From NCBI GenBank assembly GCA_946479825.1, contig CAMLHU010000013.1, positions 1 through 16,048 of the forward strand: DNA of 16,048 nucleotides, written 5' to 3'. The DNA comes from an uncultured Gemmatimonadota bacterium. Lineage in GTDB: Bacteria > Gemmatimonadota > Gemmatimonadetes > Gemmatimonadales > GWC2-71-9. Below, one piece after another: positions 6,350 through 15,874 of the stretch; within the stretch, counting starts at the first letter, position 1; every line of letters starts with the position of its first letter. The notes beneath the pieces are model-generated. The model did not search any database. It saw only the letters and a program-made list of their open reading frames with translations, and was not told the DNA's origin. Position numbers and translations under genes: made by a program.

Positions 6350-7535
6350 GGACGCGCTGCGCCGCTGGGCCCCCACCTCGGTGGTGCTCCTGGTGGCGCT
6401 CCTCGCGGGCCTGAGCGCGGGGACCAGCTGGCTGGTCTCCCGCCACATGGGCTCCGACGCCCGCGCCATCAGCACCCTGTTCTCCGGCGTCTTCGCCGGG
6501 CTCAACGATCCCCGGCCGGGAGCCGAGACCGACGCGCTCCTTCGGCTCGGCGAGATGGTCCGGAAGCAGGGGATCCCCCTCGTGGTGACGGACGGCACCG
6601 GCCGGGTGACCGCCGCCGCCAACCTGCCGTTCCAGGCCCGCCTCGACGACCCGCGGGTCCGGGCCTACGCCGACGAGCTCGACCGCCACAACCCGCCCGT
6701 CGCCACCGAGCTCCTGGGCACCGTCCATTACGGCCCGCTCCCGGCCGAACGCCAGCTCGTCACCCTCGCGCTGCTGCAGGCGCTCACCATCCTGGTGATG
6801 GTGGGGGTGGCGTGGTTCGCGTATCGGAGCGGGATGTCGGCGCAGCGCGACCGGCTCTGGGTGGCGATGGCCCGCGAGGCTGCGCACCAGATGGGCACCC
6901 CGCTCACCAGTCTCCAGGGATGGGTGGAGCAGGTGCGCCAGGGCGGCGTGCCGCCGGCGGGGCTGGCCGAGCACCTCGAGGCCGACGCCGAGCGGCTTGA
7001 GCGGGTGGCGCGGCGGTTCGAGCGGATCGGCCGGCCGGCGGCGCGGAATCCGGTGGGCCTGGGCGCGCTGGCGAGCCGGGTGGCCGAGTACTACCGGCCG
7101 CGGCTGCCGCGCCACGCCAACCCGATCGAGATCCGGGTCGAGGCGGCGGGCGCCGGGCCCCACGTGCTGGGCGACCCGATCCTCCTCGAGTGGGTGCTCG
7201 AGGCGCTGGTCAAGAACGCGATCGACGCGCTGCACGGTCGCCCGGGCACCATCACCCTCGAGGCCGGGATGCGCGACGGCCAGGCGACGCTGCTGGTCCG
7301 CGACGACGGGCCGGGAGTGGCGCGGGAGCTTCGGCGCACGCTGTTCGATCCCGGCACGACGACGAAGCCGGGAGGGTGGGGGATCGGACTCGCCCTCGCG
7401 CGCCGCGTGATCGAGGACAGCCACGGCGGGTCGCTCGAGCTGGTGCCGTCCGACGCCGGTGCCACGTTCGTCATCCGGCTGCCGCACCACCCGTCGGGGA
7501 CCGGCGAATGGGCCGTCGTGCCGGGCGACCGATGA
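6342..7535 (+). CDS. Membrane sensor histidine kinase (orphan)
   Basis: A 397-residue two-pass membrane histidine kinase. Transmembrane segments lie at about residues 12-32 and 139-161, enclosing a ~105-residue periplasmic sensor region of no recognised family. The phosphoacceptor helix reads AMAREAAHQMGTPLTSLQGW, with His182; AHQMGTPL replaces the classic HELRTPL, a variant I associate with GHKL kinases in Bacteroidetes and similar phyla. The ATP-binding domain shows the N box LEALVKNAIDAL (Asn292), the G1 box RDDGPGV (320-326), and GTTTKPGGWGIGLALARRVIEDSHGG (338-363), covering the F-like and G2 boxes. GTG 6342 overlaps the serS end by 8 bp and puts a basic segment (RRDALRRW) just before the first helix, so translation is probably coupled. 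No response regulator is adjacent. The signal and target are unknown. Confidence 0.9.
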   Translation: MRRDALRRWAPTSVVLLVALLAGLSAGTSWLVSRHMGSDARAISTLFSGVFAGLNDPRPGAETDALLRLGEMVRKQGIPLVVTDGTGRVTAAANLPFQARLDDPRVRAYADELDRHNPPVATELLGTVHYGPLPAERQLVTLALLQALTILVMVGVAWFAYRSGMSAQRDRLWVAMAREAAHQMGTPLTSLQGWVEQVRQGGVPPAGLAEHLEADAERLERVARRFERIGRPAARNPVGLGALASRVAEYYRPRLPRHANPIEIRVEAAGAGPHVLGDPILLEWVLEALVKNAIDALHGRPGTITLEAGMRDGQATLLVRDDGPGVARELRRTLFDPGTTTKPGGWGIGLALARRVIEDSHGGSLELVPSDAGATFVIRLPHHPSGTGEWAVVPGDR

Positions 7536-7546
7536 CCCGTCGGCGA

Positions 7547-7577
7547 TGAACGGGCGGCCGGCCCCGTTCACCGTTCA
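7547..7577. repeat. Repeated 7-mer operator-like element before the helicase gene
   Basis: CCGTTCA occurs twice in tandem (7564-7570 and 7571-7577), and its reverse complement TGAACGG occurs at 7547-7553. The outer pair also makes a 7-bp stem (GAACGGG 7548-7554 with CCCGTTC 7563-7569). The element covers the -35 of the helicase promoter. It could be a repressor site or, less likely, a terminator hairpin for the kinase gene, since no T-tract follows. Confidence 0.45.
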
Positions 7578-7595
7578 GCTTCCCCCGTTTACCTT
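7567..7595 (+). promoter_or_regulatory. Promoter of the pcrA/uvrD-gatCAB operon
   Basis: TTCACC (7567-7572) and TACCTT (7590-7595) are separated by 17 bp. The -10 ends 6 nt before the GTG at 7602, so transcription should start at or next to the start codon (leaderless). No ribosome site is visible upstream of that GTG, in agreement. The -35 lies inside the repeated CCGTTCA element. Confidence 0.62.
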
Positions 7596-7601
7596 GCTCG
7601 C

Positions 7602-9899
7602 GTGTCAGCCCACCTCCTCGACGCGTTCGCCGGACTGAATCCCGCCCAGCGGGAGGCGGTCGAGCACGTCCAGGGGCCGCTGCTGGTGGTCGCGGGCGCG
7701 GGATCGGGGAAGACCCGGGTGCTCACGCTGCGCATCGCCCGGCTGATCGAGGAGCACGGCGTGCCGCCCGAGCGGATCCTGGCGGTGACGTTCACCAACC
7801 GCGCCGCCGGCGAGATGAAGGAACGGGTCGGCCGGCTCCTCGACCGCGACCCGACCGGCCTCTGGATCGGGACCTTCCACTCGCTCTCCGCGCGCCTGCT
7901 GCGCCGCGAGGCGGAGCACCTCGGCTTTTCGCGCCAGTTCACGATCTACGACGAGGACGACCGCAACGCGCTGGTGGGGCGGCTCCTCGACCAGTTGGGC
8001 CACGACAAGAAGAAGTTCACCCCCCGGGCGGTGGCGGGGATCATCTCCGGGGCCAAGAACCGGATGACCGAACCCTCCGAGCTGCGGGCGCAGGCGGGGT
8101 TCGACCGGCTCGTGACGGTGGCGGCCGACGTCTACGAGCGGCTCGGGCCGGCGCTGCGCGAGCAGAACGCGATGGACTTCGACGACCTGCTCCTCCACCC
8201 GGTCCGGCTCTTCCACGACCGTCCCGATCGCCTCGCGGCCTGGCAGGAGCGGTTCCAGTTCATCCTGGTGGACGAGTTCCAGGACACCAACGCCGCCCAG
8301 TATCGCCTGGTGCGGTTCCTGGGCCGGCACGGCAACGTCTTCGCCGTGGGCGACGACGACCAGTCCATCTACGGCTGGCGGGGCGCCGACGTGCGGAACA
8401 TGCAGGAGTTCCAGCGCGACTTCCCGGCGAGCCGCATCGTGCGCCTCGAGGAGAACTACCGCTCCACCCAGGTGGTGCTCGACGCCGCCAACGCCGTCAT
8501 CGCCGAGAACCGCGGCCGCATCGGGAAGACGCTCCGCACGACGCGGCGGGGCGGGGAGGCGGTGACGGTGGTGGCGGCCGCCGACGAGCGCGACGAGGCC
8601 GAGTGGGTCGTGCGGGAGCTCCGCGCGCGGCGCGACGACTGGGACTGGAAGCAGATGGCGGTGCTGTATCGCACCAACGCCCAGAGCCGCGCCTTCGAAG
8701 AGGCGCTCCGCCGGGCCGGGGTGCCGTACCGCATCGTGGGCGCCATCAGCTTCTACGACCGGCGCGAGGTCAAGGACCTGCTCGCCTACCTCCGCCTGGT
8801 GGCCAACCCGCGCGACGACGAGGCGTTCCTCCGCGCGGTCAACGTTCCCAAGCGCGGCATTGGCGACACCAGCCTGAGCCAGGTGCAGGACGTCGGCCGT
8901 CTGTGGGGCAAGCCGCTCCTCGAGGTGGCGCGCGCCGGCGACCGCATCCCGGACCTGCGCCCCAACGTCCGCAGCGCCCTGCAGGCGTTCGCCGAGATCG
9001 TCGATCGCGCCACGGCGAGCGCGGTGGTCGAGGCGCCCGCCCGCGTCCTCGAATCGCTGATCGAGGCGATCGGGTACGAGCAGTTCCTGACGGACGAAGG
9101 GCCGGAGGGCGTGGAGCGCTGGGAGAACGTGCGCGAGCTCGTCGCCGGCGCGGCCGAGTGGTCGGAAGAAGTCGTCGACGGCGAGGCCGAGGGGACGCCG
9201 CTCGAACGCTTCCTCGAGGAGGCGGCGCTCCTCACCGGCCAGGACAAGATCGCGGGGTCCGAGGACGGCGTGACCCTCATGACGCTCCACACGGCCAAGG
9301 GGCTCGAATGGCCGGTGGTGGTGATGGGCGGGCTCGAGGACGGCCTCTTCCCGCTCGCCCGCGCGATGGAGACGCCGGACGGGGTCGAGGAAGAGCGGCG
9401 GCTGGCGTACGTCGGGATCACCCGGGCGCGCGACAAGCTGTTCATCACCTGGGCGCGCTCACGCCGGCGCGGCGGGCAGCTCATCCCCGGGGTCGCGAGC
9501 CGCTTCCTCCGCGCGCTCCCGCCCGAGGTCGTGGAGGAAAAGCGCACCGGCGCGATGGGCTGGAGCGCCGCGGCGGCCGGACGCACGGGGGGCGGGTGGA
9601 GCGGGCGGTCCGGGGCGATCCGCTCATCGGCCGGGCTCGGCGGAATGGGGACCACCGCGCTGCCGGCGGCGACGCCGGCCGCGCCCGCGCCGGAAGAGGC
9701 CAACGAAGACGCGCCGCGCTACGTCAAGGGCGAGCGGGTGAAGCACCGCAAGTTCGGGAGCGGCGCCATCCTCGGCCTGGCGGGCGCCGGCCGCGACCTC
9801 AAGGTGACCGTCCAGTTCGACGACGCCGAGGTGGGGACCAAGCAGCTGCTCGTGGCCTACGCCGGGCTCGAGCGCGACCGGGACTGGGAGAGCGCATGA
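7602..9899 (+). CDS. pcrA: ATP-dependent DNA helicase PcrA/UvrD (superfamily 1)
   Basis: A 765-residue 3'-5' superfamily 1A helicase of the PcrA/UvrD/Rep group, acting in nucleotide excision repair, replication-fork rescue and removal of recombinase or stalled polymerase. Motifs in order: Q-motif region GLNPAQREAV (11-20), Walker A AGAGSGKT (31-38), TFTNRAAGEM (motif Ia), Walker B VDEFQDT (223-229), GDDDQSIYGWRG (250-261, motif III), LEENYRST (motif IV), TLHTAKGLEW (561-570, motif V) and YVGITRAR (603-610, motif VI). A Gly/Ala/Pro-rich linker of about residues 645-700 leads to a C-terminal Tudor-like domain (707-760; YVKGERVKHRKFGSGAIL onward). In PcrA/UvrD that domain contacts RNA polymerase, which favours PcrA over Rep. 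The GTG at 7602 leaves only ten residues before GLNPAQ, as expected. The stop overlaps gatC by 4 bp (ATGA). Confidence 0.95.
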   Translation: MSAHLLDAFAGLNPAQREAVEHVQGPLLVVAGAGSGKTRVLTLRIARLIEEHGVPPERILAVTFTNRAAGEMKERVGRLLDRDPTGLWIGTFHSLSARLLRREAEHLGFSRQFTIYDEDDRNALVGRLLDQLGHDKKKFTPRAVAGIISGAKNRMTEPSELRAQAGFDRLVTVAADVYERLGPALREQNAMDFDDLLLHPVRLFHDRPDRLAAWQERFQFILVDEFQDTNAAQYRLVRFLGRHGNVFAVGDDDQSIYGWRGADVRNMQEFQRDFPASRIVRLEENYRSTQVVLDAANAVIAENRGRIGKTLRTTRRGGEAVTVVAAADERDEAEWVVRELRARRDDWDWKQMAVLYRTNAQSRAFEEALRRAGVPYRIVGAISFYDRREVKDLLAYLRLVANPRDDEAFLRAVNVPKRGIGDTSLSQVQDVGRLWGKPLLEVARAGDRIPDLRPNVRSALQAFAEIVDRATASAVVEAPARVLESLIEAIGYEQFLTDEGPEGVERWENVRELVAGAAEWSEEVVDGEAEGTPLERFLEEAALLTGQDKIAGSEDGVTLMTLHTAKGLEWPVVVMGGLEDGLFPLARAMETPDGVEEERRLAYVGITRARDKLFITWARSRRRGGQLIPGVASRFLRALPPEVVEEKRTGAMGWSAAAAGRTGGGWSGRSGAIRSSAGLGGMGTTALPAATPAAPAPEEANEDAPRYVKGERVKHRKFGSGAILGLAGAGRDLKVTVQFDDAEVGTKQLLVAYAGLERDRDWESA

Positions 9900-10198
9900 C
9901 GATCAGCAGGGACACCATCCGCCATATCGCGGGGCTCGCCGAGCTCGCCGTCTCCGACGCCGAGGCCGAGGCGCTCGCCGGGCAGCTCGACCGCATCGTC
10001 GGCTTCGTCGCGCAGCTCGAGCGGGCCGACGTCCCCGCCGACACGCCGCTGCATATCGCCGGGCCGGACCGCGTCGCGCTCCGCGACGACGTCGTCGCGC
10101 CGCAGGCGCTCGCGCGGACCCCCGAGATGCTCGCGCCCGACTTCCGCCAGGGCCTCTACGTGGTGCCGCGCCTCGCCGCCCAGGAGTCCGGCGAATGA
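9896..10198 (+). CDS. gatC: Asp-tRNA(Asn)/Glu-tRNA(Gln) amidotransferase subunit C
   Basis: A 100-residue small subunit that wraps GatA and GatB together in the transamidosome. It shows the family pattern: DTIRHIAGLAELAVSDAEAEALAGQLDRIVGFVAQLERADV, then a loop, then LRDDVVAPQALARTPEMLAPDFRQGLYVVPRL near the C-terminus. Its ATG overlaps the helicase stop as ATGA, and its own stop overlaps the gatA start in the same way. The unit therefore looks translationally coupled from pcrA through gatA, with no room for a promoter in front of gatC. Confidence 0.94.
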   Translation: MTISRDTIRHIAGLAELAVSDAEAEALAGQLDRIVGFVAQLERADVPADTPLHIAGPDRVALRDDVVAPQALARTPEMLAPDFRQGLYVVPRLAAQESGE

Positions 10199-11627
10199 GC
10201 GCGGTCCGCAACATCAGCGAGGCGGTGCGCACCGGGCGCACCACTGCCGAACGGGCCGCGCAGCACGTCGAGGAGCTGCTCCTCGCCGCCGACCGCCGCG
10301 AGCTCAACGCCGCGCTCGAGTGGAGCCCCGAATACCTCCGGCGTGAGGCGGGCCGGATCGACCGCGCGGCGGCCAAGGGGCGGCTCGCCGGCGTGCCGGT
10401 CGCGGTCAAGGACAACATCGCGACCCTCGACCTCCCCACCACCTGCGCTTCGCGGATCCTCGACGGATACGTGAGCCCGTTCGAGGCCACCGCCGTCCGG
10501 CGCCTTCGCGAGGCCGGCGCGTTCATCGCCTGCAAGGCGAACCTCGACGAGTTCGCGATGGGAAGCTCGACGGAGTGGTCGGCGTTCGGGCGGGTGAAGC
10601 ACCCCCTCGCTCCCGACCGGGTGCCCGGTGGCTCGTCGGGTGGCTCGGCTGCGCTGGTCGCCGCCGGCGTGACGCCGGTGGCGCTCGGCTCGGAGACCGG
10701 CGGCTCGGTGCGCCAGCCGGCGAGCTTCTGCGGCGTCGTGGGCCTCAAGCCGACCTACGGCCGGGTGAGCCGGTACGGGCTCGTCGCGTTCGGGTCGTCG
10801 CTCGACTGCATCTCGCCCTTCGGCGAGCGGGTGGACGACGTCGCCCGGGTGCTCGCGGTCATCAGCGGGCACGACCCGCTCGACGCCACCACCGCCGACC
10901 GGCCGCCGCTTACGTTGGAGGAGCCGCGCCGCGACCTGCGGGGGCTCACCATCGGGCTCCCGGCCGAATACTTCCCGGCCGACCTCGATCCGGGGGTCCG
11001 CGCCGGCCTCGATCGGACGATCGCGCAGGTCAAGGCGCTCGGCGCCACGGTGCGCGAGGTCTCGCTGCCCCACACCGGCCATGCCGTCCCGACCTATTAC
11101 ATCGTGGCGCCGGCCGAGGCGGCCGCCAACCTGGCCCGGTTCGACGGGGTGCGCTACGGGCCCCGCGGCGGCGGCACCGGCGCCGACCTGGGCCGGATGT
11201 ACCGCGACACCCGCGGCCGCGGCTTCGGGCCCGAGGTGCGGCGCCGCATCCTCGTCGGCACCTACGTGCTGAGCGCCGGGTACGGCGCCGGCTACTACCG
11301 CCGGGCCCAGCAGATGCGCACGCTCATCGCCCAGGACTTCGACCGCGTGTTCGGGGCGGGGGTGGACCTGCTGCTCACCCCGACCACGCCGACGCCGGCG
11401 TTCCGGGCCGGCGAAAAGACCGCCGACCCGGTGGCGATGTACCTGGCCGACATCTTCGTCTGCCCGTCGTCGCTCTCCGGCCACCCGGCGATGAGCCTTC
11501 CGGTCGGCAGGGCAGCGGGGCTGCCGGTCGGCGCGCAGCTCATCGCCCCGATGTGGCAGGAGGCCCGGATGCTCGCGGCCGCCGCGGCCGTCGAACGGGC
11601 GACCGACGCCAAGGCGGAGGTGCGGTG

Positions 11628-11628
<1 letters not shown>
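10195..11628 (+). CDS. gatA: Asp-tRNA(Asn)/Glu-tRNA(Gln) amidotransferase subunit A
   Basis: A 477-residue amidase-signature enzyme that releases ammonia from glutamine for the transamidation carried out by GatB. The Ser-cisSer-Lys triad is visible: Lys72 in VAVKDNI, Ser147 in PGGSSGGSAA, and nucleophile Ser171 in SETGGSVRQPASFCG. The spacing (99 and 24 residues) equals that of the Staphylococcus enzyme triad as I recall it (K79, S154, S178). GVVGLKPTYGRVSRYGL follows, as in true GatA and unlike many other amidases. The length is normal. ATG 10195 overlaps the gatC stop, and the TGA shares one base with the gatB ATG (TGATG). Confidence in function is high because all three subunits sit together in order. 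Confidence 0.97.
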
Positions 11629-13046
<1,418 letters not shown>

Positions 13047-13060
13047 CCGCCCGCGCCGGA

Positions 13061-13951
13061 CTACTTCCGGAGGCCGAACTCCTCCTCGGCGTCCTCCATC
13101 ACGCGGCGCTGGTTGCCCCGGTAGCCGCCGTTGAACCCTTCACGCCGGACCTCGCGCGCCCGCGCGAGGGCCGCGTATCCCGAGGGGTCCGCCAGCCGGA
13201 CGTCGGCATCCTCTCCCTTGAGCACGTGGATCACGTGGTCCAGCGAGCGGTCCATGTGCCGCTCGATGTCCTCGTCGGCGAGCGGCCAGCGGCTGTACTC
13301 CTCCGCCATCCGGATCGTCGCCTGATAGGCCCGCTGCTCCGTGAGCCGCACCATCCCCCGGAACATCTTCCGGTTGGTGGGGACGCTGAAGAGGGTGGGG
13401 GAGAGGATCGTGTCGAGGTGCTGGTCGGCGCGGTCGTGGTCCATCCGGAGCAGGTCGGTGGCCGAGCGCGAGTAGTGGGTGCCCACCACCGTCTCCACCC
13501 GCGCCTCCCAGTATGCGTGCGCCACCCCGGACGGCCCGCGGGAGAGCACGAGCTGGCGCGGCACGAAGTAGTTGTGCGCCACCACGTCGGCGGCGAGATG
13601 GGACAGGTAGCCGAGGCCGAAGGCCTTGAGGGCGTCGCTCGGCGCCCGGTCGTGGATCTCCTGCGCCACGTGCCAGGCGTGCGGATGGCGCCCGGCCGGC
13701 GCGTACTTCTTGGCGAAGCTGGTGTCGGCGGCGATGGAGCCGTAGAGGAAGTCGTACGGGAAGGCGCGGAGCAGGTCCCCGATCGCGGCGGGAAGGAGCT
13801 GCAGCCGCTGCAGCACCTCCTCCGCGAGGTAGATGTGCGTCCCCGGGGTCCACGCGAACAGGTGGTGCGGGTGCGCCAGCCCGATCGCCGCGATCGCGAC
13901 GAAGGCGACCGCGGCGCGGGTCGCGAACCGGCGGGCCGCCGCGCCCCGCAT
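13061..13951 (-). CDS. Secreted zinc-dependent phospholipase C family protein
   Basis: A 296-residue exported protein of the zinc-dependent phospholipase C/S1-P1-like family (PF00882 type). The first ~33 residues form a signal peptide or anchor (MRGAAARRFATRAAVAFVAIAAIGLAH...). A cut after LFA would leave Trp34 as the mature N-terminus, which is how the Bacillus cereus enzyme uses its Trp1 to bind zinc. Candidate metal ligands follow in family order: His39, Asp76 (GSIAADTSF), His91/His94 (HPHAWH), His118-Asp122-His126 (YLSHLAADVVAHNYF) and His145/Glu149 (HAYWE). It may cleave phospholipids outside the cytoplasm, but the substrate cannot be read and the extra ~100 residues at the C-terminus are unassigned. 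Its ATG shares one base with the upstream stop (TGATG), so it is coupled to the membrane coiled-coil gene. Confidence 0.85.
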   Translation of the reverse strand: MRGAAARRFATRAAVAFVAIAAIGLAHPHHLFAWTPGTHIYLAEEVLQRLQLLPAAIGDLLRAFPYDFLYGSIAADTSFAKKYAPAGRHPHAWHVAQEIHDRAPSDALKAFGLGYLSHLAADVVAHNYFVPRQLVLSRGPSGVAHAYWEARVETVVGTHYSRSATDLLRMDHDRADQHLDTILSPTLFSVPTNRKMFRGMVRLTEQRAYQATIRMAEEYSRWPLADEDIERHMDRSLDHVIHVLKGEDADVRLADPSGYAALARAREVRREGFNGGYRGNQRRVMEDAEEEFGLRK

Positions 13952-14397
13952 CAGGCCCCGATCAGCCGCTTGATCCGGCCGAGCAGCCCCTTCGGGCGCC
14001 GGGTGCGGCGGAGCACGGTGCCGAGGTCGAGGGCGGTCTCCTCGATCTCGTGGTACAGCACTTCGTAGATCGCGTCGAGGTCGCGCACCCGGTCGGCCAG
14101 GGTGTTGACCGCGGTGTCGGCGGTGTTCCGGATCCGCATCGACGTGGCGGCGAACCCCTCGACCTCACGGCGGACCAGGTCGGTCATCTCCTGGCCCGCG
14201 TCGGTCACGCCCTTGACGCTGCCGAGCACCGGGCGGAGGTCCTGCTGCAGCGCGGCGAGGGTCTGGGAGAGCTGCCGCGCCTCGACCGCCGCCTTGCGCG
14301 ACGCGAGGAACACCGCCACGGCGATCGCGAGGAACGAGAGCGCGATCACGAGCAGCGAGAGGGCGGCGACGGTGGCTTGCCAGGCGGTCATACGCAC
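13951..14397 (-). CDS. DUF948-like membrane-anchored coiled-coil protein
   Basis: A 148-residue protein with one N-terminal transmembrane helix (about residues 8-32, VAALSLLVIALSFLAIAVAVFLA). A long amphipathic helical region follows (RKAAVEARQLSQTLAALQQDLRPVL...), then a basic tail (RRTRRPKGLLGRIKRLIGA). The layout matches DUF948/YtxG-type proteins, whose function is poorly defined. The start is taken as GTG 14397; ATG 14391, two codons in, is equally possible, and neither has a clear ribosome site. The gene is first in a two-gene unit with the phospholipase-like gene. The basic C-terminus could lie along the inner membrane face. No enzymatic motif is seen. Confidence 0.7.
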   Translation of the reverse strand: MRMTAWQATVAALSLLVIALSFLAIAVAVFLASRKAAVEARQLSQTLAALQQDLRPVLGSVKGVTDAGQEMTDLVRREVEGFAATSMRIRNTADTAVNTLADRVRDLDAIYEVLYHEIEETALDLGTVLRRTRRPKGLLGRIKRLIGA

Positions 14398-14535
14398 GCA
14401 TCCGGGTCAGGGCCGAGCGCGTCGGCCTCCCGAGGAATGTGGCCCCGGCGGGTGACGCGGTGATGAACTCGGTGTGAATCTGTCGCCGGGACCGGAGCCC
14501 GCGCAACACGCCGCGCACGGATCCGCCGCGCCTAC

Positions 14536-14565
14536 TTGACCCGCCGCCCCGGACCACGGAAGCTT
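14536..14565 (+). promoter_or_regulatory. Possible promoter of murA
   Basis: TTGACC (14536-14541), the same -35 hexamer as at the lipoprotein promoter, is followed after 18 bp by AAGCTT (14560-14565), a weak -10 ending 6 nt before the ATG at 14572. The layout again predicts a leaderless message. The poor -10 keeps confidence low. The rest of the 14398-14571 gap shows no gene or clear hairpin. Confidence 0.4.
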
Positions 14566-14571
14566 CTGCCC

Positions 14572-15855
14572 ATGGCTCCCCGTTTCTTCGTCACCGGCGG
14601 CAAACCCCTCGCGGGCACCGTCCGGCCGGCCGGCAACAAGAACGCCGCCCTCCCGATCCTCGCCGCGACCCTGCTCGCCGACGGCGTGGTCACCCTGCAC
14701 AACGTGCCGCGGATCAAGGACGTCGAGATCCTGGTCGCGATCCTCGAGGACCTCGGCGCCCGGGTGGAGTGGCTCGCCACCAACAGCGTCCAGGTGGACG
14801 GCCGCCCCGCCCGCCCCAAGCCGCTCGACCCGGCGCTCTGCGCCAAGATCCGGGCGTCCATCCTCCTGGCCGGTCCGCTCCTGGCCCGGTTCGGGCAGGT
14901 GCAGCTCCCGCCCCCCGGCGGCGACGTGATCGGCCGACGGCGGATGGACACCCACTTTCTCGCGCTGGAGCAGCTGGGCGGGGTGCTCACCATCGGCGAC
15001 CGCTACGAGCTCGAGGCGCGGAAGGGCCTCCGCGGCGCCGACATCTTCCTCGACGAACCCTCCGTCACTGCTACCGAGAACGCGCTGATGGCGGCGGCCT
15101 TGGCCGAGGGGCGCACCGTCCTCCGGAACAGCGCCCACGAGCCGCACGTCCAGGACCTGGCCCGCTTCCTCAACGCGCTGGGCGGGTCCATCGAAGGGAT
15201 CGGCTCGAACGTGTATACGGTGGAAGGCCGCCGCGAGCTCCGGGGCGGGGAATACACCATCGGGCCCGACCATATCGAGATCGCGAGCTTCCTCGGCCTC
15301 GCCGCGGTGACCAACGGCGAACTCGTCATCGACGGCGTCCGGGGCGACGACCTCCGCGCCACGCTGATGGGGTTCGACCGGCTCGGCATCCGTCCGCGGC
15401 TCGAGGGCGACAAGCTCATCGTGGACGCGGACCAGGAGCGCCGGATCCGTCCCGACCTGGGCGGCCACGTGCCCAAGCTCGAGGACGGGCCCTGGCCCGC
15501 GTTCCCGGCCGACGCGATGAGCATCGCGATCGTCGTCGCGACCCAGTGCGCCGGGATGGTGCTCATCCACGAGAAGATGTTCGAGAGCCGGCTCTTCTTC
15601 GTCGACAAGCTCATCGGGATGGGCGCCCAGATCGTCCTCTGCGATCCGCATCGCGCCGTGATCTCCGGCCCTGCGCGTCTGCGCGGGGGGACGGTGGAGA
15701 GCCCCGACATCCGGGCCGGCATGGCGATGCTGCTCGCCGCGCTCTGCGCCGAGGGCAAGAGCGTCATCAACAACATCGGCCAGATCGAGCGCGGCTACGA
15801 GCGCATCGGGGAGCGGCTCAAGGCCCTCGGCGCCGACATCGAGCGGGTCGAGTAG
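14572..15855 (+). CDS. murA: UDP-N-acetylglucosamine 1-carboxyvinyltransferase, Cys-to-Asp active-site variant
   Basis: A 427-residue enzyme that transfers enolpyruvate from PEP to UDP-GlcNAc, the first committed step of peptidoglycan synthesis. The N-terminal [15 protein letters not shown] (21-35) holds the substrate-binding Lys-Asn pair. The mobile loop reads [16 protein letters not shown], so the residue equal to E. coli Cys115 is Asp118 (GAC at 14923-14925). In Mycobacterium and Chlamydia MurA the same change gives natural insensitivity to fosfomycin. FPADAMS holds the likely catalytic Asp, and [24 protein letters not shown] and [17 protein letters not shown] close the family pattern. ATG 14572 is chosen because [15 protein letters not shown] gives the normal N-terminus; an in-frame ATG or GTG further up would add unconserved residues. 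It is followed after 19 nt by the PgeF-like gene. Confidence 0.95.
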   Translation: MAPRFFVTGGKPLAGTVRPAGNKNAALPILAATLLADGVVTLHNVPRIKDVEILVAILEDLGARVEWLATNSVQVDGRPARPKPLDPALCAKIRASILLAGPLLARFGQVQLPPPGGDVIGRRRMDTHFLALEQLGGVLTIGDRYELEARKGLRGADIFLDEPSVTATENALMAAALAEGRTVLRNSAHEPHVQDLARFLNALGGSIEGIGSNVYTVEGRRELRGGEYTIGPDHIEIASFLGLAAVTNGELVIDGVRGDDLRATLMGFDRLGIRPRLEGDKLIVDADQERRIRPDLGGHVPKLEDGPWPAFPADAMSIAIVVATQCAGMVLIHEKMFESRLFFVDKLIGMGAQIVLCDPHRAVISGPARLRGGTVESPDIRAGMAMLLAALCAEGKSVINNIGQIERGYERIGERLKALGADIERVE

Positions 15856-15874
15856 GCCCGACCCAGGGGACACG

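Noticed and set aside
7548..7569. Hairpin GAACGGG/CCCGTTC as a terminator of the kinase gene
   Set aside because: The stem is short with an 8-nt loop and is not followed by T residues; its overlap with the -35 makes an operator role more likely.
14398..14571. Search for a small RNA or a leftward promoter in the gap between the DUF948-like gene and murA
   Set aside because: Only a weak CACATT box on the minus strand and no stable hairpin; evidence too thin to call.
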